This document shows, one piece after another, positions 47,693 through 58,483 of a stretch of 64,000 nt of DNA. Origin of the DNA: Pseudomonadota bacterium. GTDB lineage: Bacteria > Pseudomonadota > Gammaproteobacteria > Burkholderiales > Rhodocyclaceae. The stretch is from assembly GCA_026399515.1 (NCBI GenBank), contig JAPLQT010000115.1, forward strand, positions 1 through 64,000. Reading direction: 5' to 3'. Under the pieces are notes generated by a model. That model did no database searches and was not told the DNA's origin. It worked only from the letters and a program-made list of their open reading frames with translations. The translations under genes were made by a program, and so were the position numbers. Position 1 is the first letter of the stretch. Each line of letters begins with the position of its first letter.

Positions 47693-49063
47693 GTGAAACT
47701 GATCATGGTAAAGGGAGGCGCGCAACTGCTTATTTCCCTTGTGAGTGTCACTTTCCTGACGCTGGGAAGCTCGCCTGCCCAAGCGCTGGATCTGCTGAAA
47801 AGTTATCGGCTGGCTCTACAGCAGGATGCCGGCTATCAAGCCTCGCGCGCGGATACGGCCGCAAGCCGCGAACTAGTGCCCCAGGCCCGGGCGCAGTTGC
47901 TGCCGAATCTTTCCGCTAGCCTGTCGCGCGGCAAGAACCAGACGAATAGCGAAACGCCGGGTTTTTTAGGGGCCAGATCGTTCAGCAGCTACGAGTACCT
48001 GAGTTCCAGCAACGCCTTGACCCTGCGCCAACCCGTGTACCGAAAATTCACTTTCGCGCTGTATCAGCAGGCGCAATCCCAGGTCGAGAGTGCAGAGGCG
48101 ACATTGGACAAGAGCCTGCAGGATATGCTGGTGCGCCTGTGCGGCGCGTATTTCGAGGCCCTGATGGCGCAAGATCAACTGGACCTTATCCTTTCGGCAA
48201 AGGAAGCCTATGCCGGCCAACTGCAAGCCACCAAGCGCGTTTTCGAAGCCGGCCAGGGAACGCGGACCGATATCGACGATGCGCAGGCCCGCTACGACAT
48301 GGCACTGGCCCAGGAACTCGAAGCCAGCCAGAATGTGGGATACACCCGCCGCCAGCTACAGGTGATCATCAACCAGCCGGTGGATAGCCTGGCCCTGCTC
48401 AAACCGGATCGCATGCAATTGATCCCGCCCTTGCCCGCCAACCCGGAAGAATGGATCGCCCGCGGTGAAGACGTCAATGCGGAATTGCGCGCCATGCGCG
48501 CCAATATCGAAAGCGCGACCCAGGAAGTGGAGAAAGCCCGCGCCGGGCACATGCCGACAGTCGACCTGCTGGTTCAGCGCAGCCGCAGCATCTCCGAAAA
48601 CCAGGTAACCATCAATCAGTTCTATCTGACATCGCAAGTGGGTTTGCAGGTCAATATCCCGATTTACGCGGGTGGTTACTACAGTTCCCAGATACGCCAG
48701 GCTTTGGCCAACCTGGAAAAATACCAGCAACAGTACGAAGCACGGCGCCGCGAAGTGGATTTGCAGATCCGCAAGGAATTTCAGAACGTCGCCGAAGGCG
48801 TGCTGAAAGTCAGGGCGCAGGAACAGGCCGAGCGCTCATCCGATCAGGCCTTGTTCTCGAACCAGAAGGGCTACCAGGCCGGAACGCGGACCCAGATCGA
48901 CATCCTCAATGCCCAGCAGCAACGCATGAATGTCCGGCGTGACCTGGCGCAAGCACGCTATCTCTACGTGATGGCCCGGGTCCGTTTACAGGGGCTGGTC
49001 GGCTCGCTGAACGAAGATGAGATCAACCTCATAAACAGCTGGTTGTCCGAAGGCGGCGCCTGA
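47693..49063 (+). CDS. TolC-family outer-membrane channel protein
   Basis: A 456-residue OEP-family protein with a signal peptide (about residues 1-27, ending SSPAQA). Two repeated helical hairpin halves follow; FEAGQGTRTDIDDAQARY and the second-half equivalent YQAGTRTQIDILNAQQQR are the paired TolC motifs. It completes a type I secretion system with the preceding three genes. The GTG start lies three bases after the HlyD stop. Confidence 0.92.
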   Translation: MKLIMVKGGAQLLISLVSVTFLTLGSSPAQALDLLKSYRLALQQDAGYQASRADTAASRELVPQARAQLLPNLSASLSRGKNQTNSETPGFLGARSFSSYEYLSSSNALTLRQPVYRKFTFALYQQAQSQVESAEATLDKSLQDMLVRLCGAYFEALMAQDQLDLILSAKEAYAGQLQATKRVFEAGQGTRTDIDDAQARYDMALAQELEASQNVGYTRRQLQVIINQPVDSLALLKPDRMQLIPPLPANPEEWIARGEDVNAELRAMRANIESATQEVEKARAGHMPTVDLLVQRSRSISENQVTINQFYLTSQVGLQVNIPIYAGGYYSSQIRQALANLEKYQQQYEARRREVDLQIRKEFQNVAEGVLKVRAQEQAERSSDQALFSNQKGYQAGTRTQIDILNAQQQRMNVRRDLAQARYLYVMARVRLQGLVGSLNEDEINLINSWLSEGGA

Positions 49064-49103
49064 CACCCACATGGTCGAAATAATTTAGGCTAAAATGCCC
49101 ATT

Positions 49104-49168
49104 CCGAGGAGCGCTGCAAGGCTTTACTGCCCTAGGCTCGGACCGTCAATCTGAACGGCGCTCACCTG
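49104..49168 (+). ncRNA. S-adenosylhomocysteine (SAH) riboswitch
   Basis: CCGAGGAGCGCTGCAA (49104-49119), AGGCTCGG closing the first stem (about 49134-49141), and AACGGCGCTCACC (49154-49166) match the SAH riboswitch consensus. GAGCGC in the first part pairs with GCGCTC in the last to form the pseudoknot. Bound SAH raises expression of downstream recycling genes. It precedes ahcY by 65 nt, with TAAAAT at 49091-49096 as a probable -10 just upstream. Confidence 0.92.
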
Positions 49169-49232
49169 ACCTCGTGCCGGCACGGGATGCGCAGGTGGGC
49201 ATCCTGACCGGCCATACGCAAAGGAGTTCGCT

Positions 49233-50602
<1,370 letters not shown>

Positions 50603-50772
50603 CTTGCATGGTCGTCAGACCACCCCCGTGCCATGAAATTGTTCAAAGACAGGATTTACTCCCCCACCCCCAACCCCCGCCCAGGCGGGGGCTACAAATT
50701 GCTCGCTGCGCTCGTGGGTTACTGTTGCCCGACTTTGGGGTCACGGTACGGGGCGCTTTGTAACTGTATTTC
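50603..50772 (+). repeat. dispersed repeat, copy B
   Basis: Begins right after the ahcY stop and fills the gap to metF. It matches the repeat at 19173-19322 in CAGACCACCCCCGTGCCA, the CCCCCGCC/GGCGGGGG hairpin and CTCGCTGCGCTCGT, and has about 27 additional nt (CTGTTGCCCGACTTTGGGGT region) absent from copy A. The hairpin could attenuate transcription into metF. Confidence 0.8.
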
Positions 50773-50782
50773 GCGCTAAGCG

Positions 50783-51613
50783 ATGCGGCCCACTTTCAGC
50801 ATCGAGTTCTTCCCGCCGCAGACGCCGGAGGGCGTCGCCAAGTTGCGCGCCACCCGGGCACAACTGGCACAACTCAAGCCGGCGTTCTTTTCCTGCACCT
50901 TCGGCGCCGGCGGGTCCACGCGCGACCGGACGCTGGAAACGGTGCTGGAGATCCAGCGCGAGGGACTGATTGCCGCGCCTCACCTATCCTGCATCGGATC
51001 CACGCGCGAAAATGTCGCCGCCATGCTCGAGCAATACCGTTCGGCGGGTATCCACCGGATCGTCGCGCTTCGCGGCGATCTGCCCTCGGGCATGGCCGAG
51101 GCGGGCGAATTCCGCTATGCCAGCGAGCTGGTGGAATTCATCCGCAAGGAAACCGGCGACTGGTTCCACATCGAGGTTGCGGCCTATCCAGAGGTGCATC
51201 CGCAGGCGAGATCGGCGGCGGACGATCTCGCCAATTTCAAGCGCAAGGTCGACACCGGCGCGAACTCGGCGATCACCCAGTACTTTTTCAACGCGGACGC
51301 CTATGAGCATTTCGTCGATGAGGCGCGCGCAGCGGGCGTCACCATCGCTATCGTGCCCGGCATCATGCCCATCGCCAGTTACTCCAAACTGGCGCGTTTC
51401 TCGGATACCTGCGGCGCCGAGATTCCGCGCTGGATGCGCAGGAAGCTTGAGGGATTCGGCGACGATGCCGCCTCGATCCGCGCCTTCGGCCTTGATGTCG
51501 TCACCGAGATGTGCGCGCGGCTGCTGGCCGGCGGCGCACCGGGCCTGCATTTCTATACCTTGAACCAGGCCGGGCTGACGACCACTATCTGGCAGCGCCT
51601 GGGACTTTCCTGA
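50783..51613 (+). CDS. metF: MetF, 5,10-methylenetetrahydrofolate reductase
   Basis: A 276-residue FAD enzyme that makes 5-methyl-THF for methionine synthesis. Family blocks: [50 protein letters not shown] and IVPGIMPI. It follows ahcY, as in other SAH-riboswitch operons, and so belongs to the methionine/SAM cycle. The ATG has no clear ribosome-binding site; the repeat just upstream may have displaced the native leader. Confidence 0.94.
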   Translation: MRPTFSIEFFPPQTPEGVAKLRATRAQLAQLKPAFFSCTFGAGGSTRDRTLETVLEIQREGLIAAPHLSCIGSTRENVAAMLEQYRSAGIHRIVALRGDLPSGMAEAGEFRYASELVEFIRKETGDWFHIEVAAYPEVHPQARSAADDLANFKRKVDTGANSAITQYFFNADAYEHFVDEARAAGVTIAIVPGIMPIASYSKLARFSDTCGAEIPRWMRRKLEGFGDDAASIRAFGLDVVTEMCARLLAGGAPGLHFYTLNQAGLTTTIWQRLGLS

Positions 51614-51704
51614 ATCGTCGGTGGTCGCCAATCGACCACCTGCTAAAATGGTGAGTGAGTGCCTGCCCGGGCACCGGCAAATTAAGCGCAATCGAGGATT
51701 ATTC

Positions 51705-52430
51705 ATGGCAGGTCATTCCAAGTGGGCCAACATCCAGCATCGCAAGGGTCGCCAGGACGCCAAGCGGGGCAAGGCCTTCACCAAACTCATCAAGGAGATC
51801 ACCGTCGCCGCCAGAATGGGCGGGGGGGATATGAACTTCAACCCGCGCCTGCGCCTGGCGATCGAAAAAGCCAAGGCCGAGAACATGCCCGGCGACAACA
51901 TCAAGAACGCCACCAAGCGCGGCACCGGCGAACTCGAAGGCGTGAATTACGAGGAGATCCGCTATGAAGGCTACGGCATCAATGGTGCCGCGGTGATCGT
52001 CGATTGTCTCACCGACAACAAGACGCGCACCGTCGCCGATGTGCGTCATGCCTTCAACAAGCATGGCGGCAATCTCGGCACGGACGGTTCCGTGGCCTAT
52101 CTGTTCAAGCATTGCGGTCAGTTCCTGTTTGCGCCCGGCACCGACGAAGGGCAATTGATGGATGCGGCGCTGGAAGCCGGCGCCGAGGATGTCGTGACCA
52201 ACGACGATGGCTCGATCGAGGTGCTGTCCGGCCCGAACGACTTCATGACCGTCAAGGATGCACTGGAGAAGGCAGGCTTCAAACCCGAGATCGCCGAGGT
52301 AGCGATGAAACCACTGACCGAAATCGAGTTTGCCGGCGAGGATGGTCTCAAGATGCAGAAGCTGCTGGACGCCCTGGAGAGTCTCGACGACGTTCAGGAT
52401 GTCTACTCCAATGCGTTGATCGAGGAATAG
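51705..52430 (+). CDS. yebC: YebC/PmpR-family protein (TACO1 family)
   Basis: A 241-residue member of the YebC family: [20 protein letters not shown] at the N-terminus, [32 protein letters not shown] and [13 protein letters not shown]. Long described as a transcriptional regulator, the family is now linked to translation of proline-rich stretches. It precedes ruvC as in many proteobacteria. ATG 51705 is chosen for the invariant N-terminus. Confidence 0.96.
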   Translation: MAGHSKWANIQHRKGRQDAKRGKAFTKLIKEITVAARMGGGDMNFNPRLRLAIEKAKAENMPGDNIKNATKRGTGELEGVNYEEIRYEGYGINGAAVIVDCLTDNKTRTVADVRHAFNKHGGNLGTDGSVAYLFKHCGQFLFAPGTDEGQLMDAALEAGAEDVVTNDDGSIEVLSGPNDFMTVKDALEKAGFKPEIAEVAMKPLTEIEFAGEDGLKMQKLLDALESLDDVQDVYSNALIEE

Positions 52431-52972
52431 TGGCCACTGCCGCGGGAATCCAGCGCATTCTGGGCATCGATCCTGGGCTGCGGGTAACCGGGTTCGGGGT
52501 CATTGAAAGATGTGGAACGAAGCTGGCCTACATTACCAGCGGCTGTATCAAGACCGGTGAAGGCGGGGCCTTGCCGGAGCGCCTCAAGATCATCCTCGAC
52601 GGAATCGCCGAAGTGTGTGCCGCGCATCTGCCCCACCAGGCCGCGATCGAAAAAGTGTTCGTGAACGTCAATCCGCAATCGACTCTCCTGCTCGGACAGG
52701 CGCGCGGCGCGGCGATCAGCGCGCTGGTGCTGGCCGGGCTGCCGGTGGCGGAATACACCGCGCTACAAATTAAGCAGGCCGTCGTCGGCCAGGGCAAGGC
52801 CGCGAAGGAGCAAGTGCAGCAGATGGTGCGCCGCCTGTTGGCCTTGTCCGGCGATCCCAGCGCGGATGCCGCCGACGCGCTGGCTTGCGCCATTTGTCAT
52901 GCCCACGGCGGACAAGGTCTGGGAGCGCTGACGACAACCGGTTTCCGGGTCAGGAATGGCCGGCTGGTGTAG
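52430..52972 (+). CDS. ruvC: RuvC, Holliday-junction resolvase
   Basis: A 180-residue endonuclease that cleaves Holliday junctions with RuvAB. The acidic catalytic residues lie in GIDPGLR (Asp14), IEKVFVN and the late [12 protein letters not shown] 52430 shares its G with the yebC stop (TAGTG) and gives the standard short N-terminus. A much longer open frame through yebC in this phase is not credible. Confidence 0.95.
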   Translation: MATAAGIQRILGIDPGLRVTGFGVIERCGTKLAYITSGCIKTGEGGALPERLKIILDGIAEVCAAHLPHQAAIEKVFVNVNPQSTLLLGQARGAAISALVLAGLPVAEYTALQIKQAVVGQGKAAKEQVQQMVRRLLALSGDPSADAADALACAICHAHGGQGLGALTTTGFRVRNGRLV

Positions 52973-53011
52973 CCGCATGCATGCCCTTATCGCTTACCTT
53001 GGAGTCTCGCC

Positions 53012-53599
53012 ATGATCGCTCGCCTCACCGGCATACTCATCGAAAAAAACCCGCCGCTCATCACGCTGGATGTGCATGGCGTCGGCTACGAGATCGGCGT
53101 GCCGATGAGCACTTTCTACAACCTGCCGGCGGCGGGCGAGAAATTGAGCTTGCATACCCACATGATCGTGCGCGAAGACGGACATTTCCTCTATGGCTTC
53201 GGCTCCGAGGGCGAACGCGCCGCCTTTCGCCAGTTGCTCAAGATCACCGGCGTCGGCGCACGCATAGCGCTGGCGGTGCTCTCCGGCCTCTCCGTGGCCG
53301 AGCTGACGCAGGCAGTGGTGATGCAGGAAGCTGGACGGCTGGTGAAGATTCCCGGCATCGGCAAGAAGACCGCCGAGCGCCTGCTGCTCGAATTGCGCGA
53401 CCGCCTGCCCAAGTCCGCCATGACGGCCGCCGCCAGTGCCGGCGGCATGGGTGAGGACGCCGCCGGCGACATCCTCAACGCACTGCTGGCGCTCGGCTAC
53501 AGCGAGCGCGAGGCACTCACGGCAATGAAGTCGCTGCCCGAGGGAGCAACCGTCCCAGATGGCATCCGCCAGGCCTTGAAGCTGTTGTCCAAGGCCTGA
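53012..53599 (+). CDS. ruvA: RuvA, Holliday-junction recognition protein
   Basis: A 195-residue protein with the OB-fold ([20 protein letters not shown]), two helix-hairpin-helix motifs ([18 protein letters not shown] and [17 protein letters not shown]) and the C-terminal RuvB-contacting domain ([15 protein letters not shown]). It tetramerises on four-way junctions. It follows ruvC with a GGAG ribosome-binding site. Confidence 0.96.
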   Translation: MIARLTGILIEKNPPLITLDVHGVGYEIGVPMSTFYNLPAAGEKLSLHTHMIVREDGHFLYGFGSEGERAAFRQLLKITGVGARIALAVLSGLSVAELTQAVVMQEAGRLVKIPGIGKKTAERLLLELRDRLPKSAMTAAASAGGMGEDAAGDILNALLALGYSEREALTAMKSLPEGATVPDGIRQALKLLSKA

Positions 53600-53634
53600 T
53601 GCCGAGCCTGGTCCAGGTCGGTTAAACTGCGCCT

Positions 53635-54687
53635 ATGGCTATCGAAATCGACAAGCTCGCCGACCGACTCATCTCGGCCGTGCCGGAGTCTCCCCAGGAA
53701 GACGTGCTGGAGCGGGCCTTGCGGCCGAAGAGGCTGGCCGAATATGTCGGCCAGGAGAAGATCCGCAACCAATTGGAAATTTTCATCCAGGCGGCCCGGC
53801 AGCGCAGCGAGGCGCTGGACCATGTGCTGCTGTTCGGCCCGCCGGGGCTGGGCAAGACCACCCTGGCACACATCGTCGCCCACGAGATGGGCGTCAATCT
53901 GCGCCAGACCTCCGGCCCGGTGCTGGAGCGCGCCGGCGACCTGGCGGCGATCCTGACCAATCTCGAACCCAATGACGTGTTGTTCATCGACGAGATTCAT
54001 CGCCTGTCGCCGGTGGTGGAGGAAATTCTCTACCCGGCGCTGGAGGACTTCCAGATCGACATCATGATCGGCGAAGGGCCGTCGGCGCGCTCGCTCAAGC
54101 TCGACCTGCCGCCCTTCACCCTGATCGGCGCGACGACTCGCGCCGGCATGCTGACCAACCCGTTGCGCGACCGTTTCGGCATCGTCGCCCGGCTGGAGTT
54201 CTACTCGCCCGAAGAACTCGGACTGATCGTGACGCGCTCGGCCCAGCTTCTCAAGGTGCACCTCGCCGGCGAAGGCGCCACCGAACTCGCCAGGCGTTCG
54301 CGCGGCACCCCGCGCATCGCCAACCGCCTCTTGCGCCGGGTCCGCGATTTCGCCGAAGTCAGGGCCGACGGCCGGATTACCCGGGACGTCGCCGACGCCG
54401 CGCTGACCATGCTGGATGTGGATCATCTCGGCCTGGATATCATGGACCGGAAACTGCTCGGCGCGATGCTCGAGAAATTCGCCGGCGGCCCGGTCGGCGT
54501 GGATAATCTGGCCGCTGCCATCGGCGAGGCGCGCGACACCATCGAAGACGTGCTCGAACCTTTCCTGATCCAGCAGGGTTTCCTGCAACGCACTCCGCGA
54601 GGGCGCATCGCCACCGCGACAACCTGGCGGCATTTCGGACTGACCAATCCGAATGCCAGCCGCGCCGGCGATTTGTGGGAACCCTGA
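53635..54687 (+). CDS. ruvB: RuvB, branch-migration ATPase
   Basis: A 350-residue AAA+ motor. Walker [10 protein letters not shown] is at 68-76, Walker [10 protein letters not shown] follows, then sensor ATTRAGML and the arginine-finger region [15 protein letters not shown]; a winged-helix domain ends the protein ([17 protein letters not shown]). With RuvA it drives branch migration before RuvC cleavage. Complete. Confidence 0.97.
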   Translation: MAIEIDKLADRLISAVPESPQEDVLERALRPKRLAEYVGQEKIRNQLEIFIQAARQRSEALDHVLLFGPPGLGKTTLAHIVAHEMGVNLRQTSGPVLERAGDLAAILTNLEPNDVLFIDEIHRLSPVVEEILYPALEDFQIDIMIGEGPSARSLKLDLPPFTLIGATTRAGMLTNPLRDRFGIVARLEFYSPEELGLIVTRSAQLLKVHLAGEGATELARRSRGTPRIANRLLRRVRDFAEVRADGRITRDVADAALTMLDVDHLGLDIMDRKLLGAMLEKFAGGPVGVDNLAAAIGEARDTIEDVLEPFLIQQGFLQRTPRGRIATATTWRHFGLTNPNASRAGDLWEP

Positions 54688-54738
54688 TGATTACCCCGGC
54701 CCAGGCGAAGCGCCGTGGAGGCGGAGTAAAATAGCCGC

Positions 54739-55161
54739 ATGAAGCGCCCGTCCTTTATGTTGCAGGTGCGAGTCTATTATGAGGACACCGATGCCGCCGG
54801 CATCGTTTACTACGCCAGCTACCTGAAATTCCTGGAACGCGCGCGCACCGAGTGGTTGCGTGCCTTAGGCTACGAACAAACGACATTGGTGGAGGAAATG
54901 GGTATTGCCTTCGCAGCACGCTCCATATCCGCCGAATATCTGGTGCCGGCGCGGCTCGACGACTTGTTGACGGTGGTATCGACCGTCGAGTCCCTGGGAC
55001 GAGCGCAACTGGTCTTCGCCCAGCGCGTCGAACGCGACGGGAAAGTGCTGCTGACGGCGAAGATGAGGATCGCATGCTTCGATCCCGCGCGCGGCAAAGC
55101 CACGGCGATTCCGAAAAGCATTCATGAAAAACTCAAGACCCTGATTGGAAATCAACCATGA
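54739..55161 (+). CDS. ybgC: YbgC/TolX-type acyl-CoA thioesterase
   Basis: A 140-residue hotdog-fold thioesterase. The active-site segment EDTDAAGIVYYASYLKFLER includes the conserved Asp, and FAARSISAEYLVPARLDD follows. It heads the tol-pal gene cluster, as in E. coli, and overlaps tolQ by four bases. E. coli YbgC hydrolyses short acyl-CoAs and interacts with phospholipid synthesis enzymes. Confidence 0.94.
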   Translation: MKRPSFMLQVRVYYEDTDAAGIVYYASYLKFLERARTEWLRALGYEQTTLVEEMGIAFAARSISAEYLVPARLDDLLTVVSTVESLGRAQLVFAQRVERDGKVLLTAKMRIACFDPARGKATAIPKSIHEKLKTLIGNQP

Positions 55162-55838
55162 ACCTTACGCAGGACCTATCCATCATCGAACTGGTCGTCA
55201 ATGCCAGCCTGGTGGTCAAGCTCATCATGGCGCTGCTGGCGTTCGTCTCATTCATGTCGTGGTACTGGATTTTCCGCAAGTGGTTCGCCCTGCGCGACGC
55301 GCGCATCCGCACCGACAAGTTCGAACGCGATTTCTGGAGCGGCGGTGACCTCAACAGCCTCTACCAGAGCGCCGCCAACGACCGGCACGGCAGCGGCGCG
55401 CTGGAGCGCATATTCGAGGCGGGCTTCCGTGAGTTCAGCAAGTTGCGCGGCGCGCAGAAGACTCTGGACCAGGCCACCGTGGTGGACGGTGCACGCCGCG
55501 CCATGCGCGCCACCTATCAGCGCGAACTCGACGAACTCGATGCCCACCTGGCGTTTCTTGCCTCGGTGGGTTCGGTGTCGCCCTATGTCGGTCTGCTGGG
55601 CACGGTTTGGGGCATCATGCATTCGTTCCGCGGCCTGGCCAGCATGAGTACGGCAACCTTGGCCGCCGTTGCACCAGGCATCGCCGAGGCGCTGGTGGCC
55701 ACCGCCATAGGCCTGTTCGCGGCGATCCCGGCCGTGGTCGCCTACAATCGCTTTGCGCATGATGTGGATCGCATCTCGGTACGCTTCGAAAGCTTCATGG
55801 AAGAATTCTCCAACATCTTGCAACGGCAACTGCGATGA
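55158..55838 (+). CDS. tolQ: TolQ, Tol-Pal proton-channel subunit
   Basis: A 226-residue MotA/TolQ/ExbB protein with three membrane helices: about residues 17-40, then a pair including SVSPYVGLLGTVWGIMHSF and EALVATAIGLFAAIPAVVAYN. It couples proton flow to TolA motion during outer-membrane constriction. The ATG overlaps the ybgC stop. Its stop TGA lies within ATGACTCC, and the ATG at 55835 may have been the original tolR start. Confidence 0.95.
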   Translation: MNLTQDLSIIELVVNASLVVKLIMALLAFVSFMSWYWIFRKWFALRDARIRTDKFERDFWSGGDLNSLYQSAANDRHGSGALERIFEAGFREFSKLRGAQKTLDQATVVDGARRAMRATYQRELDELDAHLAFLASVGSVSPYVGLLGTVWGIMHSFRGLASMSTATLAAVAPGIAEALVATAIGLFAAIPAVVAYNRFAHDVDRISVRFESFMEEFSNILQRQLR

Positions 55839-55880
55839 CTCCCCGCCAGCGTGTTTTTTTTGCTGTCGCGTATCATGCGG

Positions 55881-55930
55881 CACCAATTCAGTCACCCCCT
55901 TCCCTGGGAAGGGGGTCGGGGGGTAGGTCC
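55881..55930 (+). repeat. GC-rich palindromic repeat between tolQ and tolR
   Basis: CACCAATTCAGTCACCCCCT followed by TCCCTGGGAAGGGGGTCGG. The head matches the copy inside murD at 7455, and the body forms a strong hairpin (CCCCCTTCCC with GGGAAGGGGG). TolQ and tolR normally overlap or nearly touch; here 139 nt intervene and this element occupies their centre. Confidence 0.75.
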
Positions 55931-55940
55931 ATTTCTCCTG

Positions 55941-55998
55941 CATTAGTCTGCGTTGTTTCATGGTCGAGTGAGCAATCATGAGACAACGCAGACTAATG
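55941..55998 (+). repeat. 22-bp inverted repeat spanning the tolR start
   Basis: Arms 55941-55962 and 55977-55998 are complementary at 21 of 22 positions around a 14-nt loop. The right arm contains the tolR ATG and its first seven codons; the left arm is an inverted copy of them, for example ATTAGTCTGCGTTGT. In mRNA it would seal the start codon. It looks like a template-switch inverted duplication, or a fold-back artefact. Confidence 0.8.
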
Positions 55999-56412
55999 AA
56001 CCAGATCAACGTCGTCCCGTATATCGACGTGATGCTGGTATTGCTGGTCATATTCATGGCGACCGCGCCGATGATCCAGACCGGCAGTATCGATTTGCCC
56101 AGCATCGGCAAGAGCTCGCAACCGCCGGCGGCGCCGTTGGAAGTGGTGATACACGCCGACAAATCGCTGGCCTTGCGCGATCGCGCGCAAGGCGGTATCG
56201 AGCAGGTGATCAGTCAAACCGATCTTGCCGCCCGGCTGAAGGATGCCCAGGCGAAGAACCCCAATCAAGCCGTCCTGATCGCTGCCGACAAGAACATCAA
56301 GTATGAGGCGGTCCTCGACGTTATGGACCAACTGCAACGCAGCCAGGTGGCGAAAATCGGCTTGCTGGTGCAGCCGCGTAACCCGGCCCGCAACGATCAG
56401 ACGGGCCAATGA
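55978..56412 (+). CDS. tolR: TolR, Tol-Pal proton-channel subunit
   Basis: A 144-residue ExbD/TolR protein: one membrane helix containing the proton-relay Asp (INVVPYIDVMLVLLVIFMAT), then a periplasmic domain ending GLLVQPRNP. It works with TolQ and TolA. The ATG at 55978 gives RQRRLMNQINVV. The ATG at 55835 begins MTPRQR, which would join directly to RRLMNQ if the intervening repeat were removed, so the present start is probably secondary. Its stop overlaps tolA. Confidence 0.93.
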   Translation: MRQRRLMNQINVVPYIDVMLVLLVIFMATAPMIQTGSIDLPSIGKSSQPPAAPLEVVIHADKSLALRDRAQGGIEQVISQTDLAARLKDAQAKNPNQAVLIAADKNIKYEAVLDVMDQLQRSQVAKIGLLVQPRNPARNDQTGQ

Positions 56413-57158
56413 GCGCAGCAGCAGCCCTGCCATATACCGAGCAGTCCAGCCCCGGCAAGGGCGCCTCGATATTCCTGGCGCTGGCCGTGCATGCGCTGCT
56501 GCTGGCCTTCCTGTTTTACGGAATACGCTGGCAAACCCAAAAGCCGGCCGCGATCGAGATCGAACTGGTGGTTGCCGCTCCAGAGCCACTCCAGGTCGAA
56601 ACTCCACCGCCGCCACCGGAACCCCTCCCTGAACCAAAGCCCGTGGCGAAGGTCGAGGCCGAGCCGCCGCCACCGCCGCCCAAACCTGAAATCGCGATCA
56701 AGGCGAAGGAAAAACCCAAGCCGGTTAAACCGGCGCCAGTGCCGCCTAAGCCGAGGTACGATCCGTCGAAGAAGTGGCTCGAAGAAGAAATCAAACAGGT
56801 CACCGAGCGCAAGAATACCGACGCCGCCGCGCTGGAACTGGAACAGCGGAAGGCTGCACAAGCCGCAACTGCGCGCAGCAAGGCAATCGCCGATTACATG
56901 GCCAAGATTCGCGGCAAGATCAAGGGCAACATCGTCCTGCCGATCGACATCAAGGGTAATCCGGAGGCAATATTCGCCGTCGTGCAATTGCCGAGCGGCG
57001 AGATACTCAGCGTCAATCTCAAGAAACCCAGCGGCCATGCGGGCTACGACGCGGCAGTCGAACGCGCCATCCTCAAATCCTCCCCCCTGCCCAGACCCGG
57101 GCAAGGCGACCTGTTCGCCCGCGAACTGGAACTCAAGTTTCGGCCGCAAGAAGAGTAA
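56409..57158 (+). CDS. tolA: TolA, Tol-Pal energy transducer
   Basis: A 249-residue protein: a membrane anchor (about residues 18-38, ASIFLALAVHALLLAFLFYG), a proline-rich then charged helical linker (EPLPEPKP, KEKPKPVKPAPVPP) and a C-terminal TonB/TolA domain (VVQLPSGEILSVNLKKPSG). It spans the periplasm to contact TolB and Pal. It is shorter than E. coli TolA because of a brief linker. The ATG overlaps the tolR stop. Confidence 0.93.
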   Translation: MSAAAALPYTEQSSPGKGASIFLALAVHALLLAFLFYGIRWQTQKPAAIEIELVVAAPEPLQVETPPPPPEPLPEPKPVAKVEAEPPPPPPKPEIAIKAKEKPKPVKPAPVPPKPRYDPSKKWLEEEIKQVTERKNTDAAALELEQRKAAQAATARSKAIADYMAKIRGKIKGNIVLPIDIKGNPEAIFAVVQLPSGEILSVNLKKPSGHAGYDAAVERAILKSSPLPRPGQGDLFARELELKFRPQEE

Positions 57159-57173
57159 CGGTATAATCGCGGC

Positions 57174-58457
57174 ATGATGAATCGATTCTTTCGACACCAA
57201 ATGGCGGCGCTGCTGTTATGCACATCCGCCGTCGCTCATGCCCAGCTTTCCATCGAAATCACCGGTGCAGGCGCCAACCGCCAGCCCATAGCGGTTGCCG
57301 ACTTCGCTGGCGAGCATATCGTCGCCAAGGCGCTGACATCGGTACTGCGCGCCGACCTGGAACGCAGCGGCCTGTTCCGCCTGATCGATGGCGTTGCCGA
57401 ACCGCTGGCCGATAGCGCGCCCGTGAATTATCCCGACTGGAAGAGCCGTGGCGCCGACGCACTCGTTGCCGGCAGCGTTATGCCCGACCCGGCCAATACC
57501 GATGGCCGTTACGAAACGCGTTTCCGTCTTCACGACATCCAGAAGCAGGCGGTGCTCGGTGGCCAGACCTATGCCTCCAACGCCACCCAGTTGCGCGCCG
57601 CAGCCCATCGGGCCGCCGATTTCATCTACGAGAAACTGATCGGCGAGCCGGGAATCTTTTCCACGCGCATCGCTTACGTGGTGAAAAGCACCGGCCGCTA
57701 CGAGTTGCAGATTGCCGATGCCGACGGCATGAACGCGCAAACTGCGCTGGCCTCGCGCGAACCGATCATTTCACCGACCTGGTCGCCCGACGGCACACGC
57801 CTGGCCTATGTGTCCTTCGAGGCGAAGAAACCCATCGTATATGTGCATTCCCTGGCCACCGGACGACGCCATGTCGCCGCCAACTTCAAGGGATCGAATT
57901 CAGCGCCGGCATGGTCGCCGGATGGCAAGAAGCTCGCCGTGGTGCTGTCCAAGGATGGCGGATCGTAGCTTTTCCTGGTCACTGCCGACGGCGGCGGCGT
58001 GGCGCGCCTGGCCAGTTCCACCGGCATCGATACCGAGCCGCAGTTTTCGGGCGATGGCCAGTTCATCTATTTCACCTCCGATCGCGGCGGGAAACCGCAG
58101 ATCTACCGGATTCCCGCCGACGGAGGGGAGGCCCAGCGCATCACTTTCGAAGGCAGCTACAACGTCACTCCGCGGCTTTCGCCAAATGCCAAGAGCATGG
58201 CCTATATCACCCTCAACAACGGCCGCTACCAGTTGGCCCTGATGGACCTGGCGACCCGGCAAACGCAGATCCTGACCGATTCCGCCAAGGATGAATCACC
58301 CAGTTTCGCCCCCAACGGCCGCATGATTATTTATGCCACCGAGATCGGCGGAAGGGGCGTATTGGCGGCTGTTTCAAGCGACGGTCGCGTCAAGCAGAAA
58401 CTCTCGGTGCAGGCGGCGGATGTTCGCGAACCTGCCTGGGGTCCGTTCCTCAAATGA
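57174..58457 (+). pseudogene. tolB: TolB, periplasmic beta-propeller protein, interrupted by an amber codon
   Basis: Without the stop this would be a normal 427-residue TolB: signal peptide (to AHA), an N-terminal domain (VADFAGEHIVAKALTSVLRAD) and a six-bladed propeller with repeated SPTWSPDGTRLAYVSFE, SAPAWSPDGKKLAVV, PRLSPNAKSMAYIT motifs. At 57966-57968 codon 265 is TAG in KDGGS-stop-LFLVTADGG, where relatives have Gln (CAG), and the same frame continues to 58457. A single C-to-T change explains it: sequencing error, real nonsense mutation, or amber suppression. Confidence 0.93.
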
Positions 58458-58483
58458 GTGTCCTAATTCAAGGGAGTATAACC

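Noticed and set aside
52004-52429. N-terminal extension of RuvC by about 140 residues
   Set aside because: That part overlaps yebC in another frame; the GTG at 52430 gives the correct RuvC N-terminus.
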